A DNA stretch of 64,000 nt from Neopestalotiopsis rosae (Eukaryota > Ascomycota > Sordariomycetes > Amphisphaeriales > Sporocadaceae), in contig JALGAS010000005.1 in NCBI GenBank assembly GCA_023078685.1, forward strand, positions 186,001 through 250,000. Direction: 5' to 3'. The position numbers and the translations under genes are program-made. Below, piece after piece: positions 11,693-22,794 of the stretch (the stretch's first letter is position 1; every line of letters starts with the position of its first letter). The notes below the pieces were generated by a model. That model did not search any database, had not been told where the DNA came from, and saw only the letters and a program-made list of their open reading frames with translations.

Positions 11693-11698
11693 CTTATC
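11693..11698 (-). promoter_or_regulatory. GATAAG site (possible GATA-factor site)
   Basis: Second CTTATC/GATAAG element, 236 nt before the permease ATG. Amino-acid and GABA permeases are classical targets of nitrogen GATA factors, so paired sites in this promoter are plausible but unproven. Confidence 0.3.
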
Positions 11699-11928
11699 TC
11701 TGCCGGGGAGGGAGGTGTGTGAACCTGGCAAGCCTGGGAAGAATCATGTCATTCGCAAGACCATTTACCCGACACTAGCACGGACGACATGCTCTTGTTC
11801 CCAAGGAGAGGGCGAGTCTTGTTAATATGAGCCAAGACTGCGGTTTTCCCATTTATCGCATCTAATTCCCATCTCTCAAGACTGCGAATACTGCCGTCTT
11901 GTCCCTTTACAACCACCAATAATTCAAG

Positions 11929-13602
11929 ATGGCGGCGCAGCATGGCAAAGCGGAGAAGTCCTTGGAGATCGTCCCCAGCTCTGGGGTCGGCGGCATCGAA
12001 GCACCACAGGAATTGGTAAACGCATCAGGGCACACCCAAGAACTCGAGCGCAACTTTAGCTTGCTATCTCTGGCTGGCGTAGGACTCGTTGTTGGAAATG
12101 TCTGGCCGGCCGTGGGCGGTAGCATTCTCGTCGCTCTATATAATGGAGGTCCACCTGGTATGTTTCGTACTGCACAATGCCAACTTTGACTATACTGGAT
12201 TGCGGCACGAAACTAATACTCCCCCTTAGGAGTCTTGTACGAATTTATCACCGTTTCTGTCTTTTACTGGATGGTCGCGCTTTGTATCGCCGAGCTCGCC
12301 TCAGCCATCCCATCGTCTGCCGGCGTATACCACTGGGCATCCGTCACCCCAGGTTTGAAATGGGGTAGAGTGGTCGGTTACTTCGCAGGCTGGTGGAATT
12401 ACCTCGCGTGGGTATTCGGCGCCGCTTCCATGTCCTCCATTATTGGCAGCACCATTGTCCAGATGTACGCGCTCAACCACACAGACTTTGTCGCCGAGAG
12501 CTGGCATGTCTTCATCGTCTACATCATCGTCACCTGGGCCGCCTGCCTCTCTGTCTGCTTCTTCAACCGCGCCATGCCCTATCTGAACAACATTGGCATC
12601 TTCTTCATCTTGTCGGGCTTTCTCATCACTATTGTCGTTCTCGCTGTCATGCCCGGTCGTGATGGACGGGCACCACACGCGACGACTAGTTTTGTATGGA
12701 CCGAATGGTCGGCCGATCTCGGGTATCCTACCGGCTTTGTCTTCGTGACGGGAATGCTCAACGGCGCCTTCTCGGTCGGCGTTCCTGATGTTGTCTCTCA
12801 TCTTGCGGAGGAGATTCCAAATCCGTCCAGAAACGTTCCCATTGCGATTGGTCTCCAAATGGGCATTGGCTTCATCACTGGTCTGGCGTACCTGATTGCC
12901 ATCATGTATGCAATCAACGACTTTGACGCCCTCTTTGAGGTTGCGTATCCTATTGCTGAAATCTACCGACAAGGTACAGGATCGGCTGCCGCCGCCACCG
13001 GCCTACTCTTCCTGGTGCTGGTGTGTATCTGCATCTGCCTCGTTGGACTCTACATCACCGCGGGAAGAACTCTGTGGACTTTGGCCAGGGACCAGGCCAC
13101 ACCCCTCTCTCGCCACCTGGGCAAAGTCCACCCTACCTTGCACGTGCCCATCCACTCGACTGTCCTTACCGCCGTTCTGGTCACCATACTGGGGTGTATC
13201 TACGTCGGCAGCACAACGGCCTTTAACGCCTTTGCCGGAAGTTTCGTGCTCATGTCGTCCTCGTCGTACATTGCCGCCATCCTCCCGCACCTCCTCACAG
13301 GACGCAAGAATATCACTTATGGCACCTTTCACCTGAACCGCGGCCCACTAGGTTACGTGCTCAATTTCGTGGCATGCGGTTACATGATTGTATGGTTTGT
13401 CATTTACTGCTTTCCGCCTTCTCTGCCCACCGATGCGGCGACCATGAACTATGCGTCCCTACTCTGGGGCGGCTCGACCGTTTTCCTCTCGGTCTGGTGG
13501 CTAGTTGGAGCCCGCAAGGGCTACGAAGGTCCCAAGGCGACTGGCGGAACGACGCAGGTGGACATGTCCAAAGATTTGACACAGGTCGTTCCAGAGCCTT
13601 AG
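11929..13602 (+). CDS. APC-family amino-acid/GABA/choline-type permease
   Basis: Two exons, 11929-12157 and 12230-13602 (72-nt intron), giving 533 residues. After a polar N terminus of about 45 residues come about twelve hydrophobic segments. Typical fungal APC features are visible: SLAGVGLVVGNVWPAVGGS in helix 1, CIAELASAIPSSAGVYHW in helices 2-3, HLAEEIPNPSRNVPIAI in the loop after helix 6, and AGRTLWTLARDQATPLS after helix 8. This matches the fungal group containing the choline permease Hnm1 and the GABA permease Uga4. It should import a nitrogenous solute at the plasma membrane or vacuole; the substrate cannot be chosen from sequence. GATAAG sites upstream suggest nitrogen control. It is convergent with the histidine kinase gene. 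Confidence 0.9.
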
Positions 13603-13958
13603 GTGTTATGATCATGGACAGTCCAGAATAACACATGTATTGATTTTAATCCCCACGCCAATGTTTCCACGTGATGATCCCCGCGTGTCACTTGTGAAAG
13701 ATGGATGTTTGCATAAGTCTACTGTCGTGGCCGCTTTAGGCCGACACTACTTCGATTCGGAACGATTGCGTCTGTACAGGGGGACAGTCTCCTAAATTTG
13801 GACCAGATACACGAGTGGCTTGTCGTACAGAAAAGCAATTTCTCTATCGTAAACAAATCCAGGTGTTATCACCCTCTGTATGATGTCGCTTCTCGACTGT
13901 AACTGGAGTCTAATCACATTTTCATGGTATTTATCGCTCCTGAAGCACTTGGGTTTTC
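13603..13958. other. Convergent 3' region
   Basis: A 356-nt gap between the stops of the permease and the histidine kinase; it can only be shared 3' UTR and terminator sequence. Nothing else is seen. Confidence 0.5.
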
Positions 13959-16900
13959 TTAGAATCCTTCGCCCAGCAGCGCTTCAATCTTCTTGAGAAG
14001 TTCCGGAATGCGAAAAGGTTTGCTCACAACATCGTCCATGCCACTTCTTTTGGCAATGGCGATTTGCTCATCCCTTACGTTCGCGGTCACGGCAATGACT
14101 GGTACACGCCCGCTAATGGCGCCACTCGCTTCCATCTTTCTAATCTCTCTTACGCAGGTCAATCCGTCCATATTTGGCATTTCAAGGTCCATCAAAATCA
14201 CCGAGAGGCGTTTCCCACCAACCTTGCGGAACTCGGTGCCATCTAAAAAGGCAAGGGCTTCCAGGCCATCGTTGGACGTACTTACTCCAATGCCTTGCTT
14301 TTTAAGCTGCTTGACAAGCACCGTCTGATTCACAAGATTGTCTTCCACCACCAAGACCTCTAAATCACGAGGGTCGAACTTGGGGACTGCTTTGGTAGCA
14401 ATGAGATCAGCGACGGGACGTTCCGCTGCTAGGTCTTGACGTTGAGGTGTCACTTGGTGTGTGAGTGATTCTTGGACTACTTCGCGTTCGACCTTGGTCA
14501 CAATAGTAGCAGCAACATCCATGTTGGCAGGTGAGGATGTCCTGCGAGCTGCAATGAAGAAACCAAAAGAACTGCCCGACCCTGCTACTGAGGACACACC
14601 GATGCGTCCACCGTGTAGCTCTGCAAGCTGGCGTGAAATAAAGAGGCCAAGACCACTTCCACCGTATTGAGCATGAGTACGAGGCGAAGCTTGCGAGAAT
14701 TTTGTGAAAAGGACCTTGATCTCTTCGGGGGTCAAACCACAACCGGTATCCTGAACCTTGAATCGTAGATAAAGAACTTCATCGGTACCCCATTCCTCGC
14801 CGGAGACGACATTTGAGTTGACCGTCTTTGGCGGAATATATTGGAAATCAGGTGTGTACTGGGCTATTGGTGGCTCACGCGACACGTCAACTGACACTGT
14901 GATATTGCGTGTGGTCGACGCGGCAGTGAACTTGATTGCATTTGTTAAAAGATTGATCAGGATCTGAAGGACACGACTCGGATCAAAAGTGGCCCACTCT
15001 ACAGCAAGCTCTTCGAATGAAGATTTTGCTTCGTGGACCATCCGAATGTCTTTTGCTTGAAGCTCCGACTCAAACATCTGAACAGCCCTTTTAACCACTT
15101 CGGTTGGGCGCGCTGCCACAGGTGTAATGACCAAGAGACTCGAGTCGAGTTTTGAGACAGTCAAGATATCGTCAACAATAGATTTTTGATGCTGTACGCA
15201 GATTGATATTGTATGTGCTGCTTCCAGGCAGCTCTCCACGTCTTGTAGTGATGGCTCCTGGGCCGCCGAACGCTTGCTGTTCAGGGTTGCCATGATATCA
15301 TCAGCGCACTGAAGGATGGCACTCAAAGGGTTTCTCATCTCGTGTGATGTTATGTCAATGAACTCGTTCTGCTGTCGCCTGGTCTCTTCCGCTTCCTGTA
15401 GCCTGAGGTTCTGCAGGCCCTGCGCCCATTTGAGATGAGATATATCCGTGACTGAGCCCATGATTGCCCGGATGGAGCCATCAGCAGCAAACTCAGGCTG
15501 AGCAGTTATCATGACCCAGTACTCTATGTCTTCACCGTCGAGGTCGACTGGTTTGACCAGTAGTCGCTTGAGTTGCAGCTCGGCTGTCCAGGGTTGATGC
15601 TCCACGATCATTCGATGCCAACCTTCTTCCGATGCCTTTCTGCTACCCTCTTCGATCTGTTCCTGCCAGGACATCTCATATGTACTATCGCGAGGGTGGC
15701 CCGTCATCTCATGGTATCGGTTGTTGGCTTCACGTAATACTCCATCCGGGTCGAATAGAAACATGCCCAATGGTGACAGCTCGGTCATTCGACGCAGGCG
15801 ATTAGTTTGCAGTGCTAACTGTTCAGTCAAGTGTTCTGACTCTAGTGCCGCGGCCTCGGCAGCATTCCGACTGCGACGGACTTCTTCCTCAAACAGCATA
15901 AAAGAGGCCAGCGACGTTGCCAATTGTCGGTTGAGCATACTGGAGAACGCCCTATAACCATCGTCATATGGTCTGCGCGGATTCACACCAAGTACCAGAA
16001 ATGCAAGGACTGTTTCTCCATTTGTTGGCCGGACGGGAAATATCACAGCTTTGTCGCAGGGCTCGCCGAAACCGCGCCATTGAATACCTTCCAGTAATTC
16101 TTCTGGAAGGCTGCCGTCTCGTGTATGAAGTAATGTGGGTTCGCGGGTGCGCATTGCTTCGCGAAACGATGGGATAAAGCCTTCGCGACTACGCTTCAGG
16201 TCCAGCTGATGTGGCGCTGCGATGTGCCCCAGAGGTATTCCGATGGATCCTTCATAAAAACAACTTTTCATCGACATGGTGCTGCTGGATGAAGTAGAGG
16301 ACTGATCGTTATCTTCGGTGTCACCCACAGAGTACAAGAGAGCGAATGGAACATCAAAATGGTTGTCATCCAGAGCTTCAAGTAGCAGTTTCCAAAACTG
16401 CTTGATTCCCTTTGCTTTGGAGACATTAATACCAACTCTGTTGACAGTTTGCATTCGCCGGTGGCTCAGAACGGACTGCGTGGTCTCGAAAGGGGCATTG
16501 TAGAAGCCGAGTATCTTCTTGGTGCCACCATACAACGGCGTCCATGACCACGAGTAGAACGTTTCCTCCAGAAACCCGTGACGGTGGATTGGCAAGTAGT
16601 CGTCTTCCTTCCGGATGCTGACACCTGTCCGAGCACATTCGGCAAACAGATCACTGACCGCATCCCAGAGTTCTGAAAACGGACCCGAGAAGCCAGTGCC
16701 CATAAGGTTAGGGTGCTTGTGGCCAGCCACCTCATTGGCGTATGCCTCATTGTACAACATGGTCAGATCGGAACCCCAGAATAAGGCGGCTGGGAACGGG
16801 TTGCTCATGACAAGGTTGACGACCTGCCGGAATTCGGGCGACCACCTCTTCATAGGACCAAGAGGCGTTGTCTCCCAGCGAACAGATCTCGCATAGGCGA

Positions 16901-17714
16901 TATGCGCCGAGATGACGCCTTTAGGCCGGGGTTCGGTCCAGTCGGGACAGGCCTTGGCGGGAGCAGCAAGCACCAATCTCTTGCTCTGAGACGAGTCGCC
17001 AGTACTACTAGAGTTGGTTACAATGTCCTTGGGATTCGTGCCGGAGTTTTGATTAGTCGCTTGTCTCGAGGATTCCTTGGTGGGAGCCGTGTTGACATTA
17101 CTATCCACTGTCGCCACGACGGAAGGTTTTGAGGCTGACAACTCAGAGGAGTCGCGTGATGGGCGACTCGAGGACAGGGACAGCTCACGGATGGGAAGAC
17201 CCGGGTTCCAAAGGTTGCCACTGATGAGTCGCCATCGTTTCCTCACAGTAGAACCAGTCCATAACATGTCAGCATACAAGAAGCTTAGTGGGAAACAATC
17301 CCTGGAGTCGTCATGTTGCGTGAAACCAATGGCCCAGGAACGAAAGTCCTGGTAGGTAGCACCAGTATTGGGTTCAACCTGACCTCTATTTCCAATAATG
17401 ACATCGCTGAGACGCTCGTGGAGACGAAGGGCTGAATTACAGAAGATAGGATCTAGGCCATTTGATGGGACTGTGACATGGAAATCCGGGTCTAAATCAA
17501 GGACAAAAGTAGGACGCGAGTCTTGGTCCAGAATCTCACACACATCAAGAACACCAAACTCGGCGCGGGAGTTGAGTTTGTCTTGGTTCGGGGTGATAGA
17601 GGCAGAGGCAGGCGATCCTCCTCGATTGGTCTCATCGGCATCGGGAGCAGAAGCAAGAGCCGAGTCTGCGGCCAAGACCGGCGGGCTCTGGGCCGTTGGT
17701 GGAGGATCTGTCAT
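13959..17714 (-). CDS. Hybrid sensor histidine kinase (PAS-GAF-PAS-HisKA-HATPase-REC)
   Basis: Single-exon frame of 1251 residues from ATG 17714 (the longer frame begins with GTG at 17747). A disordered N terminus rich in S, T and P (about 1-265) is followed by a PAS-like domain (about 295-400, NPFPAALFWGSDLTMLYNEA), a GAF-like region (about 430-600), a second PAS (about 635-760, ELSPLGMFLFDPDG), the dimerisation helix with phospho-acceptor His791 (DITSHEMRNPLS), an ATPase domain with N box near 924 (LINLLTNAIKFT), G1 near 990 (DTGCGLTPEE) and G2 near 1018 (GSGLGLFIS), and a C-terminal receiver with phospho-acceptor Asp1176 (ILMDLEMPNMDG). No membrane segment is seen, so it should be a cytosolic sensor feeding a histidine phosphotransferase and the response-regulator/MAPK relay. 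The signal is unknown; I did not place it in a numbered fungal HHK group. Confidence 0.92.
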   Translation of the reverse strand: MTDPPPTAQSPPVLAADSALASAPDADETNRGGSPASASITPNQDKLNSRAEFGVLDVCEILDQDSRPTFVLDLDPDFHVTVPSNGLDPIFCNSALRLHERLSDVIIGNRGQVEPNTGATYQDFRSWAIGFTQHDDSRDCFPLSFLYADMLWTGSTVRKRWRLISGNLWNPGLPIRELSLSSSRPSRDSSELSASKPSVVATVDSNVNTAPTKESSRQATNQNSGTNPKDIVTNSSSTGDSSQSKRLVLAAPAKACPDWTEPRPKGVISAHIAYARSVRWETTPLGPMKRWSPEFRQVVNLVMSNPFPAALFWGSDLTMLYNEAYANEVAGHKHPNLMGTGFSGPFSELWDAVSDLFAECARTGVSIRKEDDYLPIHRHGFLEETFYSWSWTPLYGGTKKILGFYNAPFETTQSVLSHRRMQTVNRVGINVSKAKGIKQFWKLLLEALDDNHFDVPFALLYSVGDTEDNDQSSTSSSSTMSMKSCFYEGSIGIPLGHIAAPHQLDLKRSREGFIPSFREAMRTREPTLLHTRDGSLPEELLEGIQWRGFGEPCDKAVIFPVRPTNGETVLAFLVLGVNPRRPYDDGYRAFSSMLNRQLATSLASFMLFEEEVRRSRNAAEAAALESEHLTEQLALQTNRLRRMTELSPLGMFLFDPDGVLREANNRYHEMTGHPRDSTYEMSWQEQIEEGSRKASEEGWHRMIVEHQPWTAELQLKRLLVKPVDLDGEDIEYWVMITAQPEFAADGSIRAIMGSVTDISHLKWAQGLQNLRLQEAEETRRQQNEFIDITSHEMRNPLSAILQCADDIMATLNSKRSAAQEPSLQDVESCLEAAHTISICVQHQKSIVDDILTVSKLDSSLLVITPVAARPTEVVKRAVQMFESELQAKDIRMVHEAKSSFEELAVEWATFDPSRVLQILINLLTNAIKFTAASTTRNITVSVDVSREPPIAQYTPDFQYIPPKTVNSNVVSGEEWGTDEVLYLRFKVQDTGCGLTPEEIKVLFTKFSQASPRTHAQYGGSGLGLFISRQLAELHGGRIGVSSVAGSGSSFGFFIAARRTSSPANMDVAATIVTKVEREVVQESLTHQVTPQRQDLAAERPVADLIATKAVPKFDPRDLEVLVVEDNLVNQTVLVKQLKKQGIGVSTSNDGLEALAFLDGTEFRKVGGKRLSVILMDLEMPNMDGLTCVREIRKMEASGAISGRVPVIAVTANVRDEQIAIAKRSGMDDVVSKPFRIPELLKKIEALLGEGF

Positions 17715-20051
17715 GGCAGCCGACCAGATGAGAGGCAAGCATAGCACAGAGGACGGGCATGGAGCGACTGGTAAGGTGTGCTCGGGTGGAGATTAGCTCA
17801 CAGCGGACTGCATTCCCCAGTATATCATCCGGGCCGTAGTCGGTTGTGTGTAATCGGAGTATTCTAGAAGCCTGAGGGTCGTGGTGGTGGTGGTGGTGGT
17901 GGTGGTAGGGAGGGGAGAGGGTCGGATGTCAACACCAGTTAGGTACATGCCTAGGGTGAGACTTAGTACGTCGCTATGGTACATGGTAGATGATTTCATG
18001 CTGCTTAATACCCTAGCACAAGGCTCTTATTTCCTTTTGGCCGTTACACGGTACTATCCATTTCCAGCTTACATCTTTCAAGGCTTCAGCTTCGTGGTTG
18101 AAATGATCACCATCGTATCCTGACCATAGGGTCCTCTCACTCCCCACCCTGTTGCTTCTTAGGGGTTTACGCAGTTTCTTGTTTGTGTTGTTCAGGCCTA
18201 GCGGCTCGCGTACGGACGATCTGCTCCGCTGTTGCATCCACAGTTTCTCTTTTTTTGCCCGTTGTGGAATTGGTCAAAACACTTCCCGTCGAATTGCTGC
18301 TCTTTGAATTGGAGCCCCTCTGTGATCTGACTTCTTCAAAAGCCGCAAGGGAATCACCACATACGGTACCACTGATCTACTTTCGGGCCGCAGTAGCCTC
18401 GTCTCCCGATTGTGGTCATTGCAAAAATTATTGAATGGAATTAACAGCCGTACACTAGTATATGGTTCACTAGTCAGTAACATGGAATTATATGATTTTG
18501 AAGTCGTGGATCTGACTCAAATACTATGTTTCAGCTTCTGTAAATATACTCAGTAAGATGCGAAATTCTACTCTGTTATCAAATCCGACTGGGCACTTGT
18601 AAATATCTAGGCTTTGTTTCGTCTGGTTCTTGTTCTAGTACAAGACAAGGCCAACCGATACGATGCTTCACTCGCTTCACGAGTTTGCACGTGTATCAGT
18701 AGATCCGATCATTGCAATGAGCAGGCTAATGGTTCTCTATTTGAGAGGCCTTTCTCAGACGTCGGATGCATACCTAAGTAGCTAGGTCACCATAATGTCC
18801 AATGCAAATTCGTCGGAACCTTTACGTTTGATAACGAGCCTTGAGGTTTGCTCTGTGAAGAGCTCGACGCGTACTTGAGAATTCCACTCCAAAGACTTCA
18901 GTGTGAATTCTAAAAGATCTACCATATCATGCGACGACTGTAGATACATCGCGCATAGCTTAGACTGCTACCAATAGAGCGGCCTTTTCATTTTGTGTGG
19001 CATCCGTTTCGCATTGGGCGCTCTAGAATTATAACTTGTACAAAGCATCCCATGGTATGTTCCACCTGGCATTCTGTCTTCCCCTGCCAAGGCATCATGT
19101 CACTGACCATTAAGTCACAACGAACGCGTCAGCGGATATGAGTCGGCCTCCTCAGTTTCTTGCCATTAGCTTCACCTGCATATTAGAATCTGCACATGCT
19201 TTCAGTCAGTCACGATGAGTCATCATAAATTTGATTGTCCATGGATTACATAGACATTCTGTCATAACGTTATTGCGTCTATACGGATGTAGTCTCCTGT
19301 TCGCATTCGAAGACAATGAGGCAAGAAAGAATTATGCCGTTAGTAATCAATGCCAAAATTAAGTGTCAAACAATACTGGCATTAAAAAATGGGTGACATA
19401 CGTTAATTCAATATCATCATTCAACTACCACGGCGGAGGTAATGAATGAAATTGACAGTTAATACATGTATGTTCCTTTGAATTATGATCATAACAAGAT
19501 GCCTCCAGTCTTTACTTGTCTTGCTATACTCGGACTTAGTGTCCGTCTTGTTATCTGATTGCACTGATTTGTATTGTTCGGATCGGTAGAAGTGGTCTCT
19601 CAATACGGAGTCCATGTAAATGGGTGGTTTTCAGTACTGCTTGGACAGCGCCATGGATGGCCTGCCGCTCCACTTCCTGGGACCGACGATAACCTCTCAT
19701 TCATCATGAGAGGCCGTCGTCAAGTCGTTGCACCTACCCTTGTGGGCGAAATTAGCTGGCAGAAAAGCCTGAGGACCAAGAAGATTCCGGAAACAACAAT
19801 CTCAGGCTTTCCACATCTACCCGCAAGTTCTAAAGATCACAAGTCCCAACTCACTTCCCTTACTCCTTCATCCCTGGCTTCTGTCTATCAACACCAAGTG
19901 CCCGCACTGAACTCTGATAGTCAAATGGTCACAAGCACAAGTAAGTAAAAGATTCCTGCAGCAAGCAGGGAGGGTCTCAACAAGTTTTTTTTTTCTTCAG
20001 ATCTTGTGAGAGCTAATTTATCGGTCTATCTAGTCTGGACAACTATTGAAG
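17715..20051. other. Long intergenic region, no gene seen
   Basis: About 2.3 kb between the divergent histidine kinase and the next gene. It contains the GTG microsatellite at 17881 and a 124-codon motif-less frame (19574-19948) that ends in a GTAAGT-like donor context and may be a 5' leader exon of the downstream gene, with the acceptor TTCTTCAG near 20000. No conserved protein was recognised. Confidence 0.4.
17881..17907. repeat. GTG trinucleotide microsatellite
   Basis: About 8.7 uninterrupted GTG units, directly upstream of the histidine kinase gene (about 170 nt before its ATG on the minus strand, where it reads CAC). It lies in the presumed promoter or leader and may vary in length between strains. 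Confidence 0.9.
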
Positions 20052-22254
20052 ATGTTCGTGTTTGATCCAACGACACCGACTGGCGTCGCGGAAATGCACT
20101 TGCCTGGCATGACAACCCGCGGCAGCGCACGCCGCCGGATGCCTGAGGCCATTGCTGGCTCAAAGCAAGCCTTGCCTCACACAGCTCTTGCTGGCCAGAC
20201 AAACGCCGGCCCCTCCTCACATTCTTCTCGCCAGCTTCGCCCCGCACGACAAGGAAAGCAACAAGGAAAGCAACAAAGACAGCAAAAAGCTCAGCAACCA
20301 GCTCGACGGATTTCTGCTCTGCAGACACGTCGAACTGCGCCAATGAGCCGTTTGACCCAAAGTCTATCTATAAGCGACATTCCCGCAGATTCGAATGTCG
20401 AGCAATTCTCTCCTGTTAGTCAGGACTTGATCGACCAAGATTCCCATCCTTTCCAAGATTTAGAGGAATACGACCAACCTTACTATAATTTTCCGGACTT
20501 CGACGAGCAAGCTCAAGACAACCCTCACCCCAAGACACCGCACTATCTCAAACAGAGTCTTTTCGAACAAGGCTTCATTTCACCTCAGGATCTTCATCGA
20601 CCATCATCTGGACTAGCTGCCATGGGACAGGATCTCGAGGACTCTGGTGATGGCGGAAGTCCCAAGCTGCCTGCCCCAGGCCAGCAAGGAGCTCGTCGCC
20701 GCCGAGGTCGACGCACGTCGAAAGCCAATAATTCTGGCATTGACGAGGCTCAGCCATCCCTATTCGATTTGTCGCAGCCCAATTTCGGTTCCATCTCGCA
20801 GTATCATCATGCTTTCAACGCGGCAGCCATGGGTAATCAGAATCTGATGGGAGCAACGCTCAGTCAGCCCTAGAACGGCGACCAAGTTGCTACATTCGTC
20901 AGCGAACAACAGGCCCTTGTTCAACGTCCCATGTCCGAGCCCCTACCAGACTTTAACTCCCCCGAGGAACAGTTCATGTCGTCTGATAGTGACCAAAGTC
21001 CCTCACGCCCTGAGGACCTTCAGCATGCAACTGATATCCCCGAAACCATATCGGGAGGCTCGCCCTCAGCACCAGCAGGCCCCTCGCGTCCTGAGGAGTT
21101 TCAGAAAGCAACTGACATTTTCGAAAACCTGTATAGAGGTATGAACTTTCTTGACAGCTCTTTCTATCTGGCTGTTTCTTTTCTTTACTTTCCGTATTTT
21201 TGAATCAGCTCTTACTGACATTTCATCTTCAGCCCATCCAGAGCTTCGTGGCTCGTCGCCAATGAACGCCGCTGTTAATCAGCTTCTGTCCCTCATTCCT
21301 GCCAGTCCTGATCCCTCCAATGTCACCAGCAGCCCTCAGAATGACCTTCAAGCTGGCACGCCCGATACAAACACGGGCGGCGATATGGCTTCCGCCTCCC
21401 ATCCCGGAGCTCCCATCACATATCAGCCTCAGTTGACTTCTCCAGGAAATTCGACTCCCATCCGCGTCACGATAGGCGAACTTTACAACGGACAACAGAT
21501 GTCCGAGGAGGATGTCCGCAGGCTCAGTAGCGCGCGTAACGAGAATCCTTCCCCCATGAAATTTGACTGGCTCGACCTGTCCGATGCAACAAAAGTAGAC
21601 GATCAACTTGCCAATGATAATAGAGGTCATCTCAATCCGAAGCCGCCGACATGGGCACCCAAGAAGCCACCCAGAATCATTCTCGAGGGTGGTGAGATTT
21701 TTGACCCGAAGAATTATGCCAAGAAGATCAACGATGGCGTCCGAGGTTTTCTTTTAAAGGACATTATGCCAGCCCATCTGCATCCCGACGCTAGCCTGGA
21801 CAACCTGACAACTCAGCAGAAATTCCACCGCCAGAAGGTTCTGCGTAACGCCTGGCAAATGTGGTGTGCCCGGGTGCTCTGTTGTCGCAAAATCAACGAG
21901 ACATTCGCTGTGGACGGTCGCCTAGCCATGATCTTGAAGCAATCCGAGGACGCTTCCGTGGAGGCTGCTCTCGTGGCTGAGTGGGGAGAGAGCCCCAGCT
22001 CGCCTCAGGGCTGGGCTTGGATTGGCAAGGACCAAGTACTGTATCCCGATCTGAGGCCCATTGACATACAAAGCTTCTACAGCCATCAGCTATCCATGTT
22101 CCATGGCGATCAGGAGGCCATGCTTCGTGCCAACCCTCAGCCGGCTTTGCCCGCCATGTATCCTCCCGATCACCTCATTGATCCCATGCGACCTCAGAAT
22201 GACAAGGGCAAGAATGTCAAGAGGGTCAAGACGGACTCTGAAAAGCCTCAGTAA
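20052..22254 (+). CDS. Unrecognised disordered/nuclear-type protein, frame interrupted by TAG
   Basis: The frame from ATG 20052 runs to a TAG at 20871-20873, but the same frame stays open beyond it to 21138, then continues after a 94-nt intron (21139-21232) through 21233-22254. If read through, the product is about 728 residues. The first half is Q/S/P-rich with a basic patch ARRRRGRRTSK (a possible nuclear localisation signal). A duplicated 27-codon unit lies at 21001-21138. The second half has a compact conserved-looking region (IFDPKNYAKKINDGVRGF, then RQKVLRNAWQMWCARVL) and ends with a basic tail. I do not recognise the family. The TAG could be a nonsense mutation, a base error, readthrough, or could be removed by a 102-nt in-frame intron 20801-20902 (GTATCA...TCGTCAG). 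A 5' extension is possible. Confidence 0.55.
21001..21138 (+). repeat. Internal 81-nt tandem duplication in coding sequence
   Basis: Two related units starting at 21001 and 21082 encode SRPEDLQHATDIPET and SRPEEFQKATDIFEN, 27 codons apart. The units differ at many third positions, so the duplication is not recent. Confidence 0.7.
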
Positions 22255-22794
22255 AAGCCTCTGATGCTTGCTGTTCGGTCTCGAACAATCCTACCGCCTT
22301 GAGCGAAGTGCCATTGACATTCTTGCAGCATTGCGGAGTAGTCAAACCGGAAGAGTCAAGTACCTTCCATGCTATGCCCTAACTTTTCCGTTGTCTTCCC
22401 TTCTCGCCCCTCAGAAAACTCCTCTATTGCCTAGAGTCAGAGTACTGAGGCGGTTCGCGTTTCGATTTCTTTCCTTTGACTAATAAGTACCGAGATCACC
22501 AGGATACAGATTCTTTCAGGACATGAAAACATAAGCATTAATTTGTGTATGCAATCATGCTCCAGAATTTTGTATCAAATCTCATAAGACTTCCTGCTTG
22601 TTCCATTCTTTTCGACAAACAGAAGACCGACTCTAGGTAGACTCATAATTGATAAAAATCCTCATACTCACATCTCTCGTGACCTTGTTATGAATCTCGT
22701 GACATCAATCGAAGGTGACCCATTCGTCTAGATACAAATCGAAAACATGTAATACAAATTAGAATTGGTAGATCATTGAATGGTTGGGCCATTC
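22255..22794. other. Convergent intergenic region
   Basis: 540 nt between convergent stops. It should contain 3' UTRs; no gene or repeat recognised. Confidence 0.5.

Larger units (their letters stand above)
11041..11928. other. Intergenic region with GATA-type sites
   Basis: About 0.9 kb upstream of the permease. Two CTTATC (GATAAG on the other strand) sites are present at 11371 and 11693; otherwise only short open frames without motifs. Confidence 0.5.

Noticed and set aside
19574..19948. Independent 124-residue gene
   Set aside because: Motif-less and ends in a donor-like context; at best a leader exon of the downstream gene.
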